NCBI GenBank assembly: GCA_964458835.1
Contig: CAYWKV010000171.1
Coordinates: forward strand, 1-6,310
Direction: 5' to 3'
From: JAHJQQ01 sp964458835
GTDB lineage: Bacteria; Pseudomonadota; Gammaproteobacteria; Thiohalobacterales; Thiohalobacteraceae
DNA length: 6,310 nt
Position numbers and translations under genes: made by a program
Shown: one piece after another, positions 1 through 5,428 of the stretch
How positions within the stretch are numbered: the stretch's first letter is position 1
How the letters are laid out: every line of letters starts with the position of its first letter
Notes under the pieces: model-generated
The model's database searches: none
Told to the model about the DNA's origin: nothing
Seen by the model: only the letters and a program-made list of their open reading frames with translations

Positions 1-66
1 CGCGGGCGAAGCCCGCTCCTACAGGTGCACGGATGACCACCTGTAGGAGCGGCCTCTGGCCGCGAA
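1..66. repeat. Head-to-head pair of REP-like repeats
   Basis: Two copies of one repeat face each other: copy A at 1-27 and copy B at 38-66, around a 10-nt spacer (28-37). Each also folds on itself: GCGGGC/GCCCGC at 2-7 and 11-16 in copy A, and GCGGCC/GGCCGC at 49-54 and 58-63 in copy B, each with a 3-nt loop. Read in one orientation the core is TGTAGGAGCGGSC-N3-GSCCGCG. This is the style of REP elements mobilised by RAYT transposases in Pseudomonas and other Gammaproteobacteria; no RAYT gene is in the window. It lies downstream of the antiporter gene and may end or stabilise its transcript (inference). Confidence 0.8.
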
Positions 67-85
67 CCGGGGGCTCTCCGGAACG

Positions 86-111
86 TTCGCGGGCAGAGCC
101 CGCTCCTACAG
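86..111. repeat. Third REP-like repeat copy
   Basis: A further copy in the same orientation as the one at 1-27. It has the 6-bp stem GCGGGC (89-94) / GCCCGC (98-103), loop AGA, followed by the conserved TCCTACAG tail. Together with the pair at 1-66 it makes a three-copy cluster 3' of the antiporter gene. No gene is visible between it and position 213. Confidence 0.75.
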
Positions 112-139
112 CGCCATGTCAAACGGTTTGGTAACGATC

Positions 140-159
140 AATAAGTCTGTCCCCTTTCC
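140..159. other. Possible dispersed intergenic motif
   Basis: The plus strand reads AATAAGTCTGTCCCCTTTCC; the complement begins GGAAAGGGGACAGACTTATT. From memory this resembles a short sequence repeatedly found between genes and near RAYT-like transposases in many proteobacteria. Only one copy is present here, so the window itself does not show that it repeats. The rest of 112-212 shows nothing I can assign; a short ORF at 116-298 has no recognisable content and overlaps the antiporter 3' end. Confidence 0.25.
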
Positions 160-212
160 AAATCTGACGCCGGTCATGTCCCTGCGCAGCGCTGCGGCAA
201 CACCGGAAACGG

Positions 213-1295
213 TTAGCGTCTGCGCCATTGCCGCCACACCGCCACGCCCAGCGTCAGCGCCGTCAGCGGCACGACGAAGAACAACAGCCCGGCCGTGAAG
301 CTCTCCAGCGCGGGATACCGTGCCGCCGCGGCCACCAGAAATGTGGTGTAGAGCGCGTAATATCCCAGGAACAGCAGCCCCTCCCAGCGCGCGATGGCGT
401 AGCCGGTGAAGAAAATCGGCAGACAGGCGAAGGCCACGGCGATCATGATCGGGATGTCGAAGCGCAGCGCGGACGGCGCGACGTTCACGCCGTCGGGCGC
501 GACCAGCGCCGCCAGCCCCAGCACCGAGAGGATGTTGAACAGATTGCTGCCGACGATGTTGCCCACGGCGATGTCGCGCTCGCCCTTGATGCTCGCCATG
601 ACCGAGGTCGCCACTTCAGGCAGCGAGGTGCCCGCGGCCACGATGGTCAGCCCGATCACCAGCTCGCTCACCCCGAAGGCGCGCGCGATGTCGACCGCGG
701 CGTCGACCAGCCAGTGCGCACCCAGCACCAGCAGCGCCAGCCCGCCGACGATGTAACCCAGGTTGATCAGATAACCCGCCGGCGTGCGCGGCCGAGCCGA
801 GAATTCACCGGCATATTCGGCCGCCACCGCCTGTGACTCCCGGCGACCCTGCAGAATGGCGAACAACGTGTAGACCAGGATGCCGGTGAACAGCAGCGCA
901 CCGTCGAGGCGGCCGATCCGTCCGTCCAGCGCCAGCAGCAGCAGGAGCACCGACGCGCCGATCATCAGCGGCACGTCGACGCGCACCAGGCGCTGCGACA
1001 CCACCAGTGGTGCGATCGCCGCCGACAGCCCGAGGATGAACAGCACGTTGAAGATGTTGCTGCCGACCACGTTGCCCATGGCGATGTCCGCACCGGCCTG
1101 ACCACTCATGGCCGAACGCACGCTCACCGCCAGCTCCGGCGCGCTGGTGCCGAATGCCACCACGGTCAGCCCGATGATCAGCGGTGAGATGCCGACTGCG
1201 GCGGCCAGCTGCGCCGCGCCACGCACCAGGAACTCGGCACCGCCGACGAGCAGTACCAGGCCGAGCAGGAACATCACTGTGACGGTCGGATCCAT
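213..1295 (-). CDS. CaCA-family calcium/sodium antiporter (YrbG-like)
   Basis: Inner-membrane cation exchanger of the Ca2+:cation antiporter superfamily, expected to export Ca2+ in exchange for Na+ or H+. The 360-aa protein shows the family's inverted duplication: alpha-1 repeat at about residues 42-85 (GTSAPEL with acidic E54, then GNVVGSNIFN) and alpha-2 at about 215-256 (GTSLPEV with E227, then GNIVGSNLFN). These two acidic residues lie in the ion-binding core of characterised NCX proteins. About ten hydrophobic segments are visible, with a hydrophilic loop near residues 150-172. Length is slightly above E. coli YrbG (about 325 aa). The ATG at 1295 is preceded by AAAGGTG at a good distance. 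It starts 43 nt after the cbbR stop on the same strand, so cotranscription is likely. Ion specificity cannot be read from sequence. Confidence 0.93.
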   Translation of the reverse strand: MDPTVTVMFLLGLVLLVGGAEFLVRGAAQLAAAVGISPLIIGLTVVAFGTSAPELAVSVRSAMSGQAGADIAMGNVVGSNIFNVLFILGLSAAIAPLVVSQRLVRVDVPLMIGASVLLLLLALDGRIGRLDGALLFTGILVYTLFAILQGRRESQAVAAEYAGEFSARPRTPAGYLINLGYIVGGLALLVLGAHWLVDAAVDIARAFGVSELVIGLTIVAAGTSLPEVATSVMASIKGERDIAVGNIVGSNLFNILSVLGLAALVAPDGVNVAPSALRFDIPIMIAVAFACLPIFFTGYAIARWEGLLFLGYYALYTTFLVAAAARYPALESFTAGLLFFVVPLTALTLGVAVWRQWRRR

Positions 1296-1338
1296 GCGTG
1301 CACCTTTCGAATCTGTCGGGCAGTCCGCGCGTGCCCTC

Positions 1339-2250
1339 TCACACCTGCGGCACGTGAACGATGTCCTTGGTCTCGGTCAGAATGAAATCGCGGAAGGCCT
1401 GCGCCACCGCCGACAGGCGCTTGCCGGAGCGATGCACGATATACCACTCGCGCAGCACCGGGAAACCCTCGACGTGCAGCACCACCAGACGCCTGAGGGC
1501 GAGCTCCATCTCCAGGGTGTGCAGCGACAGCAGCGCGAGCCCGAGGCCGGCTTCGACGCCCTGCTTGATCGCCTCGGTGCTGCTCATCTCGATGGGCGTG
1601 GCCGGGGCCAGGCCTTTCTCCGCGAACACACGCTCCATCAGCGAGCGCGTCCCGGAGCCCTGTTCACGCACCAGGAAGGTCTCGCCCTGCAGCCGCTGCA
1701 GCGGCACCTGCTGCGCCGCGGCGAGCGGGTGCGAGGGCGGCGCGATCACCACCAGCGGATTGGGCATGAAGCTCTCCGCCACCAGGTCCAGGCCCTCGGG
1801 CGGCAGGCCCATGATGACGAGATCGGCCTGGTTCTCGGCGAGTGCGCGGATCAGGCCTTCGCGGTTGGTGACGTCGAGACTGACACTGACGTCCGGATGC
1901 CGCTTGCGGAACGTCGCCCACAGACGCGGCACGAAATAGTTGGCGGTGCTCGCCACGGTGATGGTCAGGCGTCCGCGCCGGAGGCCCTTCATCTCCTCGA
2001 ACACCTGCTCGGCCTCGGTCAGCAGCATGGCGATGGAGCGGCTGTAGCGCTGCAGCTCCTGGCCGGCCTCGGTGAGATAGACGCGCTTGCCCACCAGCTC
2101 GAACAGCGGCACCCCGGTGGCCTGCTCCAATTGCTTGATCTGCATGGAGACAGCCGGTTGCGTCAGATGCAATTCCTCGGAGGCCTTGGTGAAGCTCAGG
2201 TGGCGCGCGACGGCCTCGAAGATCTTGAGCTGACGGAGGGTGAGATTCAT
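1339..2250 (-). CDS. cbbR: LysR-type regulator CbbR of CO2-fixation genes
   Basis: Cytoplasmic LysR-type transcription factor; CbbR proteins activate cbb (Calvin cycle) operons in response to metabolites such as RuBP, PEP or NADPH. The 303-aa length is typical. The N-terminal winged helix-turn-helix spans about residues 3-62, with recognition helix LTQPAVSMQIKQLE (29-42), followed by a linker helix to about 90 and the effector-binding domain. Segments characteristic of CbbR as I know the family include VASTANYF (99-106), NREGL (129-133), REQGSGTR (195-202) and SSTEAIKQ (223-230). The ATG at 2250 lacks a strong Shine-Dalgarno sequence, but the LTLRQLKIFEAVA start fits LysR proteins exactly. 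CbbR genes usually sit divergently upstream of their target; this one lies downstream of the cbbX operon and diverges from a methyltransferase. A different LysR paralogue controlling that gene is possible but less likely. Confidence 0.9.
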   Translation of the reverse strand: MNLTLRQLKIFEAVARHLSFTKASEELHLTQPAVSMQIKQLEQATGVPLFELVGKRVYLTEAGQELQRYSRSIAMLLTEAEQVFEEMKGLRRGRLTITVASTANYFVPRLWATFRKRHPDVSVSLDVTNREGLIRALAENQADLVIMGLPPEGLDLVAESFMPNPLVVIAPPSHPLAAAQQVPLQRLQGETFLVREQGSGTRSLMERVFAEKGLAPATPIEMSSTEAIKQGVEAGLGLALLSLHTLEMELALRRLVVLHVEGFPVLREWYIVHRSGKRLSAVAQAFRDFILTETKDIVHVPQV

Positions 2251-2279
2251 GCTGTCTGCCGGGTGGACCGCGGGCGATG

Positions 2280-2297
2280 GCCGGGCCTGTGCCCGGC
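2280..2297 (-). promoter_or_regulatory. Hairpin in cbbR leader, possible -10 box nearby
   Basis: GCCGGGC (2280-2286) pairs perfectly with GCCCGGC (2291-2297) around a 4-nt loop, 30 nt before the cbbR start codon. Neither strand shows a following T-run, so it is not an obvious intrinsic terminator. Just beyond, the minus strand reads TATAAG (2308 to 2303), a fair -10 candidate that would give a leader containing the hairpin. No convincing -35 box was found at 16-18 nt, so the promoter assignment is weak. Confidence 0.3.
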
Positions 2298-2327
2298 GAG
2301 TACTTATATCCTAAAAACCCCGTTTCA

Positions 2328-2456
2328 GCCACGGAAGCACACGGAAGACACTGGATGAAACAGCGGCGCGAAACCCGGCTCCGTACCTGTCAGGTACGGA
2401 GCGCGGCCGTGCGACGCGGATCATCTCGTCAATGTATTTCCGTGTGTGTCCGTGGC
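2328..2456. repeat. Nested intergenic inverted-repeat element
   Basis: Outer arms at 2328-2350 (GCCACGGAAGCACACGGAA...) and 2433-2456 (...TTCCGTGTGTGTCCGTGGC) are complementary at 17 of the first 19 positions. Near the centre sits a perfect 12-bp palindrome, GCTCCGTACCTG (2378-2389) / CAGGTACGGAGC (2391-2402), with a single-base spacer. The whole 129-nt unit is non-coding and lies between the divergent cbbR and methyltransferase genes. 'CCACGGA-CACACGGA' sequences of this sort are, from memory, common dispersed intergenic repeats in proteobacteria; copy number cannot be judged here. The remainder of the 2251-2610 gap holds the cbbR leader and a candidate methyltransferase promoter. Confidence 0.7.
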
Positions 2457-2522
2457 AAATGCGGCTTTGACGTCAATGATCCGCAGCGACGGCGCCCAGC
2501 GCAGCCGTCCGCGGGCGCCCGC

Positions 2523-2551
2523 TTTACAACATCACCCGCGCACGCCAGAAT
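2523..2551 (+). promoter_or_regulatory. Candidate sigma-70 promoter for methyltransferase
   Basis: TTTACA (2523-2528, 5 of 6 to the -35 consensus) and CAGAAT (2546-2551, 4 of 6 to the -10 consensus) are separated by exactly 17 nt. This would start transcription about 50 nt before the ATG at 2611. It is the best pair seen in the plus-strand leader, but such matches occur by chance. Confidence 0.35.
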
Positions 2552-2610
2552 CGTCGCATCCCGGCGCCGATACCATGCGGTCGGGACAACCTCGAGGATG
2601 AGCGGCATCT

Positions 2611-3228
2611 ATGGCAGCGCACGCGCCGGCAGGTCCAGGATCGAACGGCGGATTGGCGTTCTTCCGCGAGTTTCTCAAACATCCCCTCCAGATCGGCTCG
2701 GTCATCCCGAGTTCGCGCTTCCTCGAACAACGCGTGCTGAAGGCGGCCGGCATCGGCTCGGCCGGGACGGTCGTCGAACTCGGTTCCGGCACCGGCGGCA
2801 CCACACGCGCGATCCTGCAGGCGATGCCGCCACACGCGCGCCTGCTGAGCATCGAGATCAATCCGCGCTTCCACCGTCTGGTGAGCGGCATCGGAGACCC
2901 GCGGCTCATCGCCCACCTGGGCAGCGCCTGCGACCTGGAGAACATCCTCGCGCATCATGGACTGTGCGCGCCCGACGTGGTGATCTCCGGCATCCCCTTC
3001 TCCACCATGAGCCCGCGCCTGGGATCGCAGGTGCTCGCGGCGATCTCCGCTCAGCTCGCGCCCAACGGCCGCTTCGTCGCCTATCAGTGGAGCAACCGCG
3101 TCGCCTCCCTGTGCCGCCCCTATCTGGGCCGCGAGCGCATGGCGCTGGAACTGCTCAACATCCCGCCCATGCGGGTCTACCAATGGGAGAAGGCCGTCGC
3201 CGCGGCCGAGACCGGCCGCGGGGGTTAA
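2611..3228 (+). CDS. PmtA-like SAM-dependent phospholipid methyltransferase
   Basis: Class I SAM-dependent methyltransferase of 205 aa, of the phospholipid N-methyltransferase type (PmtA-like, related to rRNA adenine dimethyltransferases). Such enzymes methylate phosphatidylethanolamine at the inner membrane face; the substrate here is not proven. The N-terminal FFREFLKHPLQIGSVIPSS (17-35) is the amphipathic membrane-contact and substrate region typical of this group. Motif I is VVELGSGTG (54-62), the ribose-binding acid is E82 in SIEINP, and the catalytic-loop motif is SGIPFS (126-131). The ending PPMRVYQWEK also fits. The start at 2611 is the only usable one, because an in-frame stop lies at 2599-2601; a GAGGA Shine-Dalgarno is 12 nt away, somewhat far. 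It diverges from cbbR and converges on the psiE-like gene. Its stop codon lies within the end of the palindrome at 3225-3373. Confidence 0.82.
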   Translation: MAAHAPAGPGSNGGLAFFREFLKHPLQIGSVIPSSRFLEQRVLKAAGIGSAGTVVELGSGTGGTTRAILQAMPPHARLLSIEINPRFHRLVSGIGDPRLIAHLGSACDLENILAHHGLCAPDVVISGIPFSTMSPRLGSQVLAAISAQLAPNGRFVAYQWSNRVASLCRPYLGRERMALELLNIPPMRVYQWEKAVAAAETGRGG

Positions 3229-3373
3229 CAGGTTGTTGAAAAATGCGCTGAGAGGCGCATCGCTGCGTTGGAAACGAACTCAAAATGCTCATTTACTACG
3301 TGTAAACTCCGCTTTTTCGTTCGTTTCCGCCTTGCGCTGCATCCTCTGATCGCATTTTTCAACAACCTGTTAA
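3225..3373. repeat. 149-bp palindromic element, likely bidirectional terminator
   Basis: Two 72-nt arms (3225-3296 and 3302-3373) surround a 5-nt centre. The outer 23 bases of each arm are perfectly complementary (TTAACAGGTTGTTGAAAAAT...), as are TTTAC/GTAAA at the tip and GGAAACGAAC/GTTCGTTTCC in mid-arm; overall about two thirds of arm positions pair without gaps. The left arm has its own 6-bp hairpin (ATGCGC 3243-3248, GCGCAT 3255-3260). The terminal TTAA at each end gives the TAA stop of the methyltransferase (3226-3228) and, on the other strand, of the psiE-like gene (3370-3372). It is non-coding, AT-richer than its surroundings, and shaped like a MITE or large REP-type element. Termination of both converging transcripts is inferred from position and structure. 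Confidence 0.85.
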
Positions 3374-3768
3374 CTCTCGCCCTGCCCGTAGGGAAAGCGC
3401 TTGTGGCCATAGCGCACGACCAGCACGGCGAGCGCCAGCACCAGGATGCTGACCGACACCGCGAACATGCGCCAGGCGTCCATGTCCTTCATGTCCAGCA
3501 CCAGATAGCGCGCCAGCGCCACCATGCCGATATAGAGCGGCATGCGCACCGGCAACTGGCGGGACTGCAGGTACAGCCCGACCATCGCCAGCACCTCGAG
3601 ATAGATGAACAGCAGCAGGAGATCGGCGAGCTGCACCGCGCGATGCCCGATCATGGTGCCGATCTCCTGGCCGGCGGCGATCACGGTCGCGACCGCGATG
3701 ACCACGAGCCCCGCCGACTCCACCCAGCGCAGGACCCGCATCCCGCCCCGTGTCATGCGCTCGTCCAT
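3370..3768 (-). CDS. PsiE-family inner-membrane protein
   Basis: Small integral membrane protein of the phosphate-starvation-inducible PsiE family, whose biochemical function is unknown. From the ATG at 3768 it has 132 aa, close to E. coli PsiE (136 aa). Four membrane segments are visible at about residues 15-38, 47-67, 75-92 and 101-119. Family-like motifs are FIYLEVLAMV (54-63), LPVRMPLYI (72-80) and ARYLVLDMK (86-94), with a basic RYGHKRFPYG tail. The ATG overlaps the aldolase TGA by one base (TGATG) and has GGAG 7 nt upstream, so translation is probably coupled. An in-frame TTG one codon earlier is possible but unnecessary. It is the last gene of the cbbX operon; its stop codon falls in the end of the 149-bp palindrome. 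No Pho box was identified. Confidence 0.85.
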   Translation of the reverse strand: MDERMTRGGMRVLRWVESAGLVVIAVATVIAAGQEIGTMIGHRAVQLADLLLLFIYLEVLAMVGLYLQSRQLPVRMPLYIGMVALARYLVLDMKDMDAWRMFAVSVSILVLALAVLVVRYGHKRFPYGQGES

Positions 3769-4991
3769 CAAGACACTCCGCTTCCGTCGTCGTCGGCCGC
3801 CCCCGGGGCATCGCCCTCCACTGCAATATAGTCGATGCTGATGCGATCGCCCGCGATCGGCCGGAACCAGTCGTCGGCGAATGCCCGGTGGGCCGGATGA
3901 TCACGGTATGCCGGTATCACGGCCTCGCTGGCGAAGCGCACCAGCCAGCAATGCCGGTACTTCGCATCCGGCGTCACGGCCTCGCCGGTGAAGACCCGAC
4001 GCACGCCGGGTATCGCGCCCAGCACCGCGCGCCCTTCGCGCATGATGTCCGGCACCCGGTCCCGCGCCGCGTCGGTGACGTTGTAGACGATGAGATGCTC
4101 GACCTCGCGCCAGGGCCGCGCGGCGGCGAGCACCGCATCCGCCTGCCCCGCCGCGCCCCACAGTTCGATGCAGCGCTCGACCTCGGCGGCGATGGCGGCG
4201 CGCACGTCCTGCATCAGTCCCGTGTAGCCGGCGCGCGGCTCGGCCGTGGCCCGCGCGCGCAGGCTGGCGGCGGCGGCATCGGCCAGCGCCGTGTAGTAGT
4301 TGATCTTGGCCACGCCGCGTTCGATCAGCGCGCGGAACTGCGCGTCGCCCAGGCCCGTGCCGCCGTGGATCACCAGCGGCATGCCGAGCTGCTCATTGAT
4401 CGCCGCGAGCCGCTCGAGATCCAGCCGCGGCTCGCCGCGCAGGCGACCGTGCACCGTGCCGACGGACACGGCAAGGAAATCGACGCCGGTCCGCTGCACG
4501 TAGTCGGCGGCCTCTCCGGGCGCCGTATAGACGACCTCGCCGGGATGCCGCTCCGCATCCTCGCCCTCGACGCCGGCGACGTAGCCCAGCTCGCCCTCCA
4601 CCGGCACGTTGCAGCTGCGCGCCATCTCGACCACCGCGCGGGTGGCGGTGATGTTGTCTTGCAGCGGCAGGGTCGAGGTATCGACCATGACGCCGGTGCA
4701 GCCGAGGTTGATGGCGCGCACGGCCGACTCCAGGCTCGCGCCGTGATCGAAATGGATCGCCACCGGCACGCGCGCGCGGCGCGCCGCCGCGACGGTCGCG
4801 GCCATGGCGAGTTCGAAATCGTAATGCTCGAAATGGGATTCGGCGAGACTCAAAATCACCGGCGCCCGCCGGCGCTCTGCGGCGGCGACGATCGCCTCCA
4901 GAAAATCCAGACTTACCAGATCGAAGGCCCCGACGGCGTACGTGTTCCGGTATGCGTGCAACAGCAGGTCGCGCATATCGACCAGAGCCAT
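3768..4991 (-). CDS. Class II aldolase fused to Dabb domain
   Basis: A 407-aa two-domain protein. Residues 1 to about 285 form a zinc-dependent class II aldolase of the fructose/tagatose-bisphosphate type: HFDHG (80-84) holds the catalytic D82 and zinc ligand H83, H181 (SVGTVHG) and H209 (VIHGGTG) are the other expected zinc ligands, and KINYYT (229-234) binds phosphate in relatives. The likely reaction is reversible aldol condensation of DHAP with glyceraldehyde-3-phosphate or erythrose-4-phosphate in the Calvin cycle. Residues about 296-391 form a stress-responsive A/B barrel (Dabb) domain with H299, H347, Y362, H365 and H368. Classical enzymes end near residue 285-350 without this domain. 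The ATG at 4991 has GAGGTGA (4995-5001) just upstream. The gene lies 32 nt after the 121-aa gene and overlaps the psiE-like gene. Sugar specificity and Dabb function are unresolved. Confidence 0.88.
   Translation of the reverse strand: MALVDMRDLLLHAYRNTYAVGAFDLVSLDFLEAIVAAAERRRAPVILSLAESHFEHYDFELAMAATVAAARRARVPVAIHFDHGASLESAVRAINLGCTGVMVDTSTLPLQDNITATRAVVEMARSCNVPVEGELGYVAGVEGEDAERHPGEVVYTAPGEAADYVQRTGVDFLAVSVGTVHGRLRGEPRLDLERLAAINEQLGMPLVIHGGTGLGDAQFRALIERGVAKINYYTALADAAAASLRARATAEPRAGYTGLMQDVRAAIAAEVERCIELWGAAGQADAVLAAARPWREVEHLIVYNVTDAARDRVPDIMREGRAVLGAIPGVRRVFTGEAVTPDAKYRHCWLVRFASEAVIPAYRDHPAHRAFADDWFRPIAGDRISIDYIAVEGDAPGAADDDGSGVS
3776..3779 (-). promoter_or_regulatory. Ribosome binding site within aldolase 3' end
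   Basis: GGAG on the minus strand lies 7 nt before the ATG at 3768, inside the last codons of the aldolase gene. With the TGATG stop/start overlap it supports 3768 as the psiE-like start and coupled translation. Confidence 0.55.
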
Positions 4992-5023
4992 GATTCACCT
5001 CGCATCAATCATGATGTGACCGC

Positions 5024-5389
5024 TTATGGTGGACCGGCTCCGGCGAGGCGTTGCCTGAGAACGCGCTCCAGATCATCCAGAATGCTGCCCATCACCAGCC
5101 CGGCGTGAATATGATACAGATCCAGGCGGCAGACAACCGGCTCGTGGAGCGCGGAGCGCCCGCGGGTGTCGAAACCGTGCCAGGCCAGCACGGGCAAGTC
5201 GTTGCGCGCCGCGTCCACGCACAACCAGCCGTCCTCGTCGAGCAACAGGTCCAGGCCCCGATGGCGTGACAACGCCACGCGCAACGGCCGTTGCAGCCGG
5301 CGCAGCGCGATGCGCACCTGGTTGTAGCAGGCGGCGTCGACCTGCTTGCTCAGGGTGCGCAGGGGCTGAATGTCGTTCTGCATTCCCAT
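5024..5389 (-). CDS. Unrecognised 121-aa protein behind cbbX
   Basis: I do not recognise this family. The 121-aa product looks soluble, with no signal peptide or membrane segment. It begins with a basic, Arg-rich helical stretch (residues about 10-45, with NQVRIALRRLQRPLR), continues with a short beta-like section LDLLLDEDGWLCVD (46-59) and an aromatic part LAWHGFD (68-74), and ends in VCRLDLYHIHAGLVMGSILDDLERVLRQRL, which should be strand plus helix. It has two cysteines in addition to one at residue 21. It is 39 nt downstream of cbbX and 32 nt upstream of the aldolase, on the same strand, so it is very likely cotranscribed and may serve RuBisCO or its activase; that is inference from position only. 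The ATG at 5389 has GGAGG 8 nt upstream. Confidence 0.8.
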   Translation of the reverse strand: MGMQNDIQPLRTLSKQVDAACYNQVRIALRRLQRPLRVALSRHRGLDLLLDEDGWLCVDAARNDLPVLAWHGFDTRGRSALHEPVVCRLDLYHIHAGLVMGSILDDLERVLRQRLAGAGPP

Positions 5390-5397
5390 GAGACCCG

Positions 5398-5402
5398 CCT
5401 CC
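5398..5402 (-). promoter_or_regulatory. Strong ribosome binding site for 121-aa gene
   Basis: GGAGG on the minus strand is 8 nt before the ATG at 5389 and 14 nt before the second in-frame ATG at 5383. This spacing favours the first ATG as the true start. Confidence 0.65.
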
Positions 5403-5428
5403 GGCCCCGGTCGGCCGCCTGTCGCCGT

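Noticed and set aside
2301..2320. CbbR-type operator (TNA-N7-TNA / T-N11-A) in the AT-rich patch before cbbR
   Set aside because: TTA (2304-2306) and TAA (2312-2314) are 5 nt apart, not 7, and no second half-site fits; not supported.
1108..2358. 416-codon plus-strand open frame antisense to cbbR
   Set aside because: It covers the confidently identified cbbR on the other strand, encodes low-complexity His/Arg/Gln/Leu-rich sequence and crosses the intergenic repeat; a by-product of high-GC codon use.
2467..2495. Promoter using TTGACG at 2467-2472
   Set aside because: The -35-like hexamer is good, but the region 16-18 nt downstream reads GC-rich with nothing like a -10 box.
2277..3239. 320-codon plus-strand open frame overlapping the methyltransferase in another frame
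   Set aside because: Its first third runs through the palindromic repeat and the rest is an out-of-frame Arg-rich reading of a gene with clear methyltransferase motifs.
3225..3373. CRISPR array or integron attC site
   Set aside because: There is one symmetric unit with no repeat-spacer periodicity, no cas genes, and no integrase or cassette structure nearby.
3225..3410. 61-codon minus-strand frame in the palindromic element
   Set aside because: It lies almost entirely in the inverted repeat, overlaps the end of the PsiE-like gene and has no recognisable content.
3769..3771. TTG start for the PsiE-like gene one codon upstream of the ATG
   Set aside because: The ATG at 3768 overlaps the aldolase stop as TGATG and has correctly spaced GGAG; the TTG adds nothing.
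3750..5108. 452-codon plus-strand open frame antisense to the aldolase
   Set aside because: The aldolase-Dabb and 121-aa genes explain this region with conserved motifs and ribosome binding sites; the antisense product is Arg/His/Gly-rich with no recognisable domain.
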